The position numbers and the translations under genes are program-made. 64,000 bases of DNA, from positions 372,001 through 436,000 of the forward strand of contig NZ_JAIQDJ010000002.1 in NCBI RefSeq assembly GCF_020034655.1, in the 5' to 3' direction. Of this stretch, positions 58,387 to 64,000 are shown piece after piece. This DNA comes from Thermomonas beijingensis (lineage in GTDB: Bacteria > Pseudomonadota > Gammaproteobacteria > Xanthomonadales > Xanthomonadaceae). The notes beneath the pieces were generated by a model. The model was not told where the DNA came from. It was given only the letters and a program-made list of their open reading frames with translations, and ran no database searches. The first letter of the stretch is position 1. Every line of letters starts with the position of its first letter.

Positions 58387-60861
58387 ATGAAGAAACCATC
58401 AGGCAAGCGCGGCAACGGCCGCGGCAAGCAGGGCGCGGCAAGCGGCTCCGGCACTACGCCACGCAAAGGATCCGGGAAATTGCCGGGCTGGCTGCCGGCA
58501 TCACCACAGGCAGGCGTGGGGCGCACTGGCAAGCCCGGCACGGATAAAAAAGGCCCGCGCGTGGCTACCCATCCCACCGCGCCACGGTTTGATCCACATG
58601 CGCAGCGCGAGGCGCAGCGCTACGACAACCCGATTGCCAGCCGCGAAATGATTTTGCAGGTGTTGGCCGCGCACGACGGCCCGATGAGCGCCGACGAATT
58701 GGCGCACAAACTGGCGCTGACCGCCGACGACCGCTATGCCGCGCTGGAAAAGCGCTTGCAGGCCATGTTGCGCGACGGCCAGTTATTGCAAAACCGACGT
58801 GGCGGGTTTGTGCCGGCATCGCGCAATGATCTGTTGGCCGGCACCGTGATTGCCAACCCGGATGGGTTTGGCTTCTTGCGCCCAGAGGCCGGTGGCGATG
58901 ATTTGTTCCTGACGCCGTTTGAAATGCGCAAGGTCAGCCACGGCGACCGTGTATTGGTCAGCATCACCGGCGTGGACCGACGCGGGCGTGGTGAAGCCAG
59001 CATCGTGGAGGTGCTGGAGCGCCGCCTGACCCGCCTGCTGGGCCGCTATGCTGAGGAAGCGGGGATTGGCTATGTGGTGCCGGATGACAAACGCATCCAG
59101 CGCAATGTGATGATCCCGCAGGATGCGCGCAACGGGGCCCAATCGGGGCAGTTGGTGGTGGCTGAAATCACCACCCCGCAAGACACGCACCGGCCGCCGA
59201 TTGGCCGCGTGTTGGCGGTGCTGGGTGACAAGCTCACCGCCAGCCAGGCGGTGGAAGCGGCGATCCACGGCCACGATATTCCGCATGAATTTTCGCCGGA
59301 GGTGCTGGCGCAGGCGATGGCGGTACCGTTGACGGTGGATGCGGATGCCGTGCTCTCGCCAGCACCCTCGGCGCACGCGACCGATAACCTCAAGCGCGCG
59401 GATCTGCGCAAGATTCCACTGCTGACGATTGACGGCGAAGATGCCAAGGATTTTGACGATGCGGTGTGGTGCGAACCCAATGCCGATGGCTTCCGCCTGA
59501 TCGTGGCGATTGCCGATGTGTCGCATTACGTGCGTCCGGGTACGCCGCTGGATGACGAGGCGCAATTGCGCGCAACCTCGGTGTATTTCCCCGGTTTTGT
59601 GGTGCCGATGCTGCCGGAAACGCTGAGCAATGGCATTTGCTCACTGAACCCAGCGGTAGAGCGGCTGTGCTTCTGTTGCGATATGCAGGTGGGGCGCGAT
59701 GGCAGTGTCACCGCAAGCAGTTTCTATCCGGCACTGATGCATTCGCATGCGCGGTTGACCTATACCGATGTGTGGAATGCGGTGGGCGAGGGTATCCCTG
59801 CCGATGACCACGACGCGGCACTGGCCAAGATCGGCACGTTGCTGCCGCAAATCCAACACTTGCATCAGTTGTACAAGGTGTTGGACAAGGCACGTGCCAA
59901 GCGCGGTGCCATCGAGTTCGAGAGCAGCGAAGTCCGCTTCGTGCTGGATGCCAAGGGCGCGGTGTCGCAAGCCGGCATGCTGCAACGCAATGATGCACAC
60001 AAGTTGATTGAAGAATGCATGATCGCGGCCAATGTGCAGGCGGCCAAATTCTTGTTGGGCGCGCATATCCCTGCACCGTATCGCGACCACGACAAGCCAC
60101 CGGAATCCAAATACGCCGACCTTGAGGAATTCCTCAAGGAATTCCAATTACGGCTGCCGCCATGGGGCAAGGTCAAGCCCAAGGATTTTCGCGCCTTGCT
60201 GGAAAAAATCCGCGAACGCCCCGATGCCGCCTTGCTGGAAACCGTGATCCTGCGCAGCCAATCGCTGGCGGTGTACGCGCCGGACAACATCGGTCACTTC
60301 GGGCTGGCGCTGGAGGCATATGCGCATTTCACGTCGCCCATTCGCCGCTACCCGGATCTGCTGGTGCATCGCGCCATCAAGCATGCGTTGGCCGGCGGCA
60401 AGCCGGAAACGTACACCTATTCGCCGCACGCCATGGCCGCGTTATCGCTGCAATGCTCCGAACGCTCGCGACGTGCCGACGAAGCGCAGCGCGAAGTGGA
60501 CGAACGCTACCGCGCCGCGTGGATGGAAACCCACATTGGCAAGGAATTCGACGGCACGATCAGTGGGGTGACAAGTTTTGGTTTGTTTATCGAATTGGAT
60601 GCATCCAAGGTTAATGGCTTGGTGCACGTCACCCAACTGCCACGCGATTTTTATCATTTCGACGCAGTGCGTAAAACCTTGTCCGGGGAGCGTCGTGGCC
60701 GCGAATATCGGCTGGGTGACCGCGTGCGCATCGTGGTGCTGAAAGCCAGTGTGGAAGAGCGCAAGATCGACTTCCGGCTGGTGGAGGAGGAGGGCACCGG
60801 TGCTCTGCCGCCAATGCCGGAGCGCGGCAAACCGGCCAAGCGCGTGAAGCAGAAGTATTGA
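58387..60861 (+). CDS. rnr: Ribonuclease R
   Basis: A processive 3'-5' exoribonuclease that degrades structured RNA. The 824 residues begin with a basic low-complexity tail (about 1-70), a winged helix (about 85-145), two cold-shock RNA-binding domains, the RNB catalytic domain with the acidic metal site DGEDAKDFDDAV (near 370) and a C-terminal S1 domain (about 715-800, GTISGVTSFGLFIELD) with a Lys-rich end. The ATG at 58387 is the start consistent with the family; it lacks a strong ribosome site. It is followed by rlmB, the same pair as in E. coli (rnr-rlmB). Confidence 0.96.
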   Translation: MKKPSGKRGNGRGKQGAASGSGTTPRKGSGKLPGWLPASPQAGVGRTGKPGTDKKGPRVATHPTAPRFDPHAQREAQRYDNPIASREMILQVLAAHDGPMSADELAHKLALTADDRYAALEKRLQAMLRDGQLLQNRRGGFVPASRNDLLAGTVIANPDGFGFLRPEAGGDDLFLTPFEMRKVSHGDRVLVSITGVDRRGRGEASIVEVLERRLTRLLGRYAEEAGIGYVVPDDKRIQRNVMIPQDARNGAQSGQLVVAEITTPQDTHRPPIGRVLAVLGDKLTASQAVEAAIHGHDIPHEFSPEVLAQAMAVPLTVDADAVLSPAPSAHATDNLKRADLRKIPLLTIDGEDAKDFDDAVWCEPNADGFRLIVAIADVSHYVRPGTPLDDEAQLRATSVYFPGFVVPMLPETLSNGICSLNPAVERLCFCCDMQVGRDGSVTASSFYPALMHSHARLTYTDVWNAVGEGIPADDHDAALAKIGTLLPQIQHLHQLYKVLDKARAKRGAIEFESSEVRFVLDAKGAVSQAGMLQRNDAHKLIEECMIAANVQAAKFLLGAHIPAPYRDHDKPPESKYADLEEFLKEFQLRLPPWGKVKPKDFRALLEKIRERPDAALLETVILRSQSLAVYAPDNIGHFGLALEAYAHFTSPIRRYPDLLVHRAIKHALAGGKPETYTYSPHAMAALSLQCSERSRRADEAQREVDERYRAAWMETHIGKEFDGTISGVTSFGLFIELDASKVNGLVHVTQLPRDFYHFDAVRKTLSGERRGREYRLGDRVRIVVLKASVEERKIDFRLVEEEGTGALPPMPERGKPAKRVKQKY

Positions 60862-60878
60862 GCTGGCAAACTACGCAG

Positions 60879-61625
60879 ATGAGCAAACCTACCCAATGGA
60901 TCGTCGGCCTGAACGCGGTGGCTTCCGCGCTGGAGCACGACGCCGAGAACGTGCGCGAAGTGCTGCTGGAAGCCGGTGGCAAGAATCCGCGGATCACCGA
61001 GATCGAGCAAGAAGCGCGCCGCAAGGATATCGACGTGCGGCGCGTCAACCAGCAGGCGCTGGACGGCGTGGCCGGTGGTGTGCGCCATCAGGGCGCGGCG
61101 GCGCGCTATGCGGCGGCCAGGACCTGGGACGAGCATGAGCTCCCCGCGTTGGTCGAAGCCGCCGAAGGCCGCGCCTTGCTGCTGGTGCTGGACGGCGTGC
61201 AAGACCCGCACAACCTTGGCGCGTGCCTGCGCAGCGCGGCGGCGGCGGGTGCCACCGCGGTCATCATTCCCAAAGACAAAGCGGTGCAGATCAATGCCAC
61301 CGTGCGCAAAACCTCGGCCGGTGCGGCCGACATCCTGCCGATTTTTTCGGTCACCAATCTCTCGCGCAGCCTGCGTGAACTGCAAAAACTCGGGGTGTGG
61401 ATTTATGGGTTGGCTGGCGAAGCCGATGCCTCGCTCTACGCCATTGACCTGAAGGGCAATGTGGCCTTGGTGCTGGGCAGTGAAGGCGACGGCCTGCGCC
61501 GCCTGACCCGCGACAACTGCGACCAACTGGTCAAGATTCCGATGCCGGGCAATTTCGAAAGTCTCAATGTATCGGTGGCTACCGGTGTGGCCCTGTTTGA
61601 AGCTGTACGCCAGCGGAGCGCGTGA
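60879..61625 (+). CDS. rlmB: 23S rRNA (guanosine-2251-2'-O)-methyltransferase
   Basis: Methylates G2251 in the ribosomal P loop. A 248-residue SpoU/TrmH-type knotted enzyme: an N-terminal substrate-binding domain (about 1-80), then motif 1 LDGVQDPHNLGACLRSA, motif 2 LVLGSEGDGLRRL and motif 3 IPMPGNFESLNVSVATGVALFE, which form the SAM-binding trefoil knot. It starts 17 bases after rnr and overlaps the next gene by one base. Confidence 0.95.
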   Translation: MSKPTQWIVGLNAVASALEHDAENVREVLLEAGGKNPRITEIEQEARRKDIDVRRVNQQALDGVAGGVRHQGAAARYAAARTWDEHELPALVEAAEGRALLLVLDGVQDPHNLGACLRSAAAAGATAVIIPKDKAVQINATVRKTSAGAADILPIFSVTNLSRSLRELQKLGVWIYGLAGEADASLYAIDLKGNVALVLGSEGDGLRRLTRDNCDQLVKIPMPGNFESLNVSVATGVALFEAVRQRSA

Positions 61626-61894
61626 TGGCCCTAGAATTGGCGTGGTACGACTGGGTGGGTATCGCCGGCACGCTGGCGGTGTTGGTGGCGTTTTTCTTGC
61701 TGCAAGCCGGCAAGTTGTCCGGCACCGGCATCGTCTATCAGCTGCTCAATCTGTTTGGCTCCGGCGGCGTATTGGTGTCGCTGCTGGGCAAGTTCAATGT
61801 CTCGGTGTTTGTGCTGGAAGCGGTATGGATGGCGATCAGCGCCTACGGCATCATGCGCACGCTGAAGTTGCGGAGCGCGCAGCCACCGCGTTAG
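61625..61894 (+). CDS. Small membrane protein, CBU_0592 family
   Basis: 89 residues with three hydrophobic segments (about 8-25, 30-52 and 57-75), matching the small CBU_0592-like family of unknown function (YDWVGIAGTLAVLVAFFLLQ). The ATG overlaps the rlmB stop (TGATG); a GTG one codon upstream is less likely. It is the last gene of the rnr-rlmB unit and converges with the RNase T gene, 51 bases away. Confidence 0.78.
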   Translation: MALELAWYDWVGIAGTLAVLVAFFLLQAGKLSGTGIVYQLLNLFGSGGVLVSLLGKFNVSVFVLEAVWMAISAYGIMRTLKLRSAQPPR

Positions 61895-61945
61895 TGCGAC
61901 GTGTGCGTTGTGTTGGTTTCGGAGCAGAGCCCGTGCATGGTTTGC

Positions 61946-62584
61946 TCATGGCGTGTTGCAATCCCGCCCGCGCCAGCCATTGGCAATCGTGCAAAACAGT
62001 TTGGCGGTTTGTTCGGTGTCGTACACCGCGCCGTGCGCCTCGTTGGGGTCCCAGCCCAGGCCTGCGGCCATCGCTGCGCGGGCCAGCACGGTTTGGCCGT
62101 AGCACAGGCCGGCCATGGTGACGGTATCAAACACGCTGAACGGGTGAAACGGGTTGCGCTTGTGGGCAACGCGCGCCACCGCAGCATTCAAAAAATTGAG
62201 ATCGAAGTGGGCGTTGTGGCCGACCAAAATGGCGCGGGTGCAGGCGTGTTTTTTCATCGCGGCGCGCACCGGCACGAAGATCGCATCCAGGCCTGTGCGT
62301 TCGTCCACTTCACCGCGCAATGGATGGCCAATTTTGATGCCCGTCACTTCCAATGATTTCGGGTCGATGCTGGTGCCGGGTGCGGGCGCGATGTGGGCGT
62401 GCGCCACTACGCCGGGCATGTAGTTGCCGGCCTCGTCCAGTTCGATGGGCACCGCGGCGATTTCCAGCAACGCGTGCTTGTTCCAATCAAAACCACCGGT
62501 TTCCACATCCACGACCACCGGCAGGTAGCCACGAAAGCGTTCGACCATCGGCGTGATGGGGTTGGGGGGTGTGGGCTCGGACAT
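61946..62584 (-). CDS. rnt: Ribonuclease T
   Basis: A 3'-5' exoribonuclease that trims the CCA region of tRNA and the 3' ends of other stable RNAs. The 212 residues carry the DEDD set in [22 protein letters not shown] (Asp and Glu), [11 protein letters not shown] and the final [12 protein letters not shown] with its His, plus the family-typical [15 protein letters not shown]. It starts nine bases after the DUF2063 gene on the same strand, so it may be transcribed with the DUF692-DUF2063 pair. Confidence 0.94.
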   Translation of the reverse strand: MSEPTPPNPITPMVERFRGYLPVVVDVETGGFDWNKHALLEIAAVPIELDEAGNYMPGVVAHAHIAPAPGTSIDPKSLEVTGIKIGHPLRGEVDERTGLDAIFVPVRAAMKKHACTRAILVGHNAHFDLNFLNAAVARVAHKRNPFHPFSVFDTVTMAGLCYGQTVLARAAMAAGLGWDPNEAHGAVYDTEQTAKLFCTIANGWRGRDCNTP

Positions 62585-62593
62585 CGTGAAAGG

Positions 62594-63337
62594 TTACCCG
62601 ATGCGGGTTCCCAGCAGCACCCCGCTGGCATGCAGACGCGCCAACATCGGGTGCACATCGGCCACAAACGCGTTGAAGTCCGGATGGCCTATTTCGGCTG
62701 CAAGCGATCGCAAACATTGCTGCCCGGTGTAGTGGGTATTGGCTTCCAGCAATGCCAATAGGCGATACAGCACCGGCGAGAGCTGCGAAAACTGCACGCG
62801 CCCGTCGGCTTGACGATGGAGCAAGATCACGCTGGGTTCGGCTGGCAAATCGACAGGTCGGTAGTGCGGGCCAATCTGATGCACGGGCCATTGGTAGGCC
62901 AGTGGCCACGCCAGTGGCGAGAGCACCGGCACGCCCTCCAGCAGGTCGCCTTGCGGATCATGCGGTGGCGCGGTGGCATCACACAGTTGCAGGCCCAGCT
63001 CGGCCCATTCGTAATGTGCAAGCTCGGCCAGCCATGGGCGTGTGGGGTTGGCATGGGCTTCGAGGAAGGCGACAAATTCAAGCCCCAGCCGGGTGAACAG
63101 CGGCGTTTCGCTGCGATGGTGGATGAGGAAATCGCGCAACAGTGTTTGCCACTCGCGTTCGCCCAACGTCTTGCACAGCACCGGAAAGGTGCCGGCGAGC
63201 AGGCCCTGCAAATTGTTGAAGACCAGCTCGCGATACACGCGCAGCCGGCGCTCTTCAATACCCACTGGTCCGGCATGATGGGCCGGGTCGCGCACGTGTG
63301 CAGCCAGCGCCTGCAATTGGGTATGCAGCGTGCTCAT
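62594..63337 (-). CDS. DUF2063 protein, partner of the DUF692 enzyme (HvfC/BufC-like)
   Basis: A 247-residue protein whose N-terminal half (about 5-100, [24 protein letters not shown]) is the DUF2063 domain, often labelled putative DNA-binding, but now known as the partner of DUF692 enzymes in RiPP maturation loci: HvfC in Haemophilus, BufC in bufferin loci, with MbnC an analogous partner for methanobactin. The rest is a winged-helix-like peptide-binding region. It overlaps the DUF692 gene by four bases (ATGA). The role is inferred from this gene pair; the precursor peptide gene would lie beyond the window. Confidence 0.87.
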   Translation of the reverse strand: MSTLHTQLQALAAHVRDPAHHAGPVGIEERRLRVYRELVFNNLQGLLAGTFPVLCKTLGEREWQTLLRDFLIHHRSETPLFTRLGLEFVAFLEAHANPTRPWLAELAHYEWAELGLQLCDATAPPHDPQGDLLEGVPVLSPLAWPLAYQWPVHQIGPHYRPVDLPAEPSVILLHRQADGRVQFSQLSPVLYRLLALLEANTHYTGQQCLRSLAAEIGHPDFNAFVADVHPMLARLHASGVLLGTRIG

Positions 63338-64000
63338 GCGACGCGTGCCTGTGCGCTGCGGATAAGGGCCACTTCATCCAGCAGTTGCGCGAACGGCGGG
63401 AAATTGAAATCACGTTCCAGCACGGTGGGGCGCAGGCCGTGGTGGGCATAGCTGAAGTCGAGGAGTTGCCACACAGCGTCCTTGACCGGCATGCCGTGGG
63501 TGTCGATTTTCAAGTCATCGGCTTCGTCGAAATGCCCCGCGATGTGGTAGCTGGCGATGCGCTGGCTGGGCATGGCGGTGATGAATGCGCGCGCATCGTA
63601 GCGATGGTTGATGGCATTGACGTACACATTGTTGACGTCCAGCAGCAAATCGCAATCCGCTTCGGCCAGCACTGCGGCGATGAAGTCGATTTCGGAAAGT
63701 TGTTGGAACGGCGCGGCGTAGTAGCTCACGTTTTCCACCGCAATGCGCCGGCCCAGCACGTCTTGCGCGGTACGGATGCGGGCAGCGACATGGTGTACGG
63801 CGTCCTCGGTGAACGGTAGCGGCAGCAGGTCGTATAAATGGCCGTCTGCGCTGCAATAGCTCAGGTGCTCGCTGTACAGCACTGCGTGGTGCCGATCCAG
63901 AAATTGCCGGGTCTGCTGCAACAAGGCGATGTCCAGCGGGTCGGGGCCACCCAGCGACAGCGACAGTCCATGGCAACTCAGCGGATAGCGCGCGGTCAAT
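63334..64000 (-). CDS. DUF692 iron enzyme (HvfB/BufB/MbnB-like), truncated by the window edge
   Basis: The 221 visible residues continue in frame to the last base of the window, and the family is about 270-290 long, so roughly 50-70 N-terminal residues are missing. It has the TIM-barrel features of DUF692: [64 protein letters not shown] and [10 protein letters not shown], with the His, Glu, Asp and Asn that bind two or three irons. Characterised members (MbnB, TglH, HvfB) modify Cys in peptides, for example to oxazolone-thioamides. It is coupled to the DUF2063 gene. Confidence 0.9.
   Translation of the reverse strand, partial: LTARYPLSCHGLSLSLGGPDPLDIALLQQTRQFLDRHHAVLYSEHLSYCSADGHLYDLLPLPFTEDAVHHVAARIRTAQDVLGRRIAVENVSYYAAPFQQLSEIDFIAAVLAEADCDLLLDVNNVYVNAINHRYDARAFITAMPSQRIASYHIAGHFDEADDLKIDTHGMPVKDAVWQLLDFSYAHHGLRPTVLERDFNFPPFAQLLDEVALIRSAQARVA

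Overview
The window looks like a chromosomal segment of a gammaproteobacterium of the family Xanthomonadaceae (Lysobacteraceae). The strongest evidence is a complete core rpf locus (rpfG, rpfC, rpfF, rpfB and the aconitase gene historically called rpfA), which encodes the diffusible signal factor (DSF) quorum-sensing system of Xanthomonas, Xylella, Stenotrophomonas and Lysobacter. A two-gene methionine synthase, a fused CysN/CysC, LPS biosynthesis (KdsB) and an NAD-glutamate dehydrogenase of about 180 kDa fit the same group. By eye the GC content is near 60 percent, low for most of the family outside Xylella; I did not compute it. The genus is not decided by what I can see.

Layout. 1-4.2 kb: the 3' part of an RND efflux permease and two small membrane proteins. 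4.2-8.6 kb (minus): a fatty-acid beta-oxidation operon, TetR regulator (PsrA-like) - FadN/FadB-type enzyme - thiolase, with a self-control operator at the regulator promoter. 8.7-13.0 kb (plus): kdsB, a low-molecular-weight phosphotyrosine phosphatase, uvrC, pgsA and a tRNA Gly-Cys-Gly-Leu cluster, the same order as uvrC-pgsA-glyW-cysT-leuZ of E. coli apart from one extra Gly gene. 13.0-17.6 kb: a glutamate-synthase-like FMN protein, cysD-cysNC and a convergent tRNA-Val. 17.7-23.3 kb: a capsule/exopolysaccharide export module (Wza/GumB-like lipoprotein, Wzc-like tyrosine autokinase, membrane J-domain protein, TPR protein). 23.4-32.8 kb: the rpf locus. 32.9-36.2 kb: a small MazE/AbrB-PIN toxin-antitoxin pair between acnA and acnB, then acnB. 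36.2-41.0 kb (minus): an ArsR-methyltransferase fusion with split metH. 41.0-51.7 kb (plus): acyl-CoA dehydrogenase, giant GDH, NAD kinase, a CHASE-GGDEF-EAL protein and a 5'-nucleotidase. 51.7-56.6 kb (minus): a DUF2939 protein, two exported proteins (DUF4785 and an alpha/beta hydrolase), exonuclease I and a TonB-like protein. 56.7-61.9 kb: serS, tRNA-Leu, rnr, rlmB and a small membrane protein. 61.9-64.0 kb (minus): RNase T behind a DUF2063-DUF692 pair, which looks like part of an Hvf/bufferin-type metal-associated RiPP locus running off the window.

How the parts fit. RpfF makes the DSF fatty acid, RpfB handles free fatty acid/DSF, RpfC senses DSF and passes phosphate to RpfG, whose HD-GYP domain degrades cyclic di-GMP. 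A further cyclic-di-GMP enzyme lies at 48-51 kb, and a polysaccharide export module, a typical DSF/c-di-GMP target, directly precedes rpfG. The PsrA-like beta-oxidation operon and the acyl-CoA dehydrogenase act on the same acyl-CoA pool. There is no IS element, phage gene, CRISPR array or rRNA in the window; it is mostly conserved core genome with small accessory insertions.
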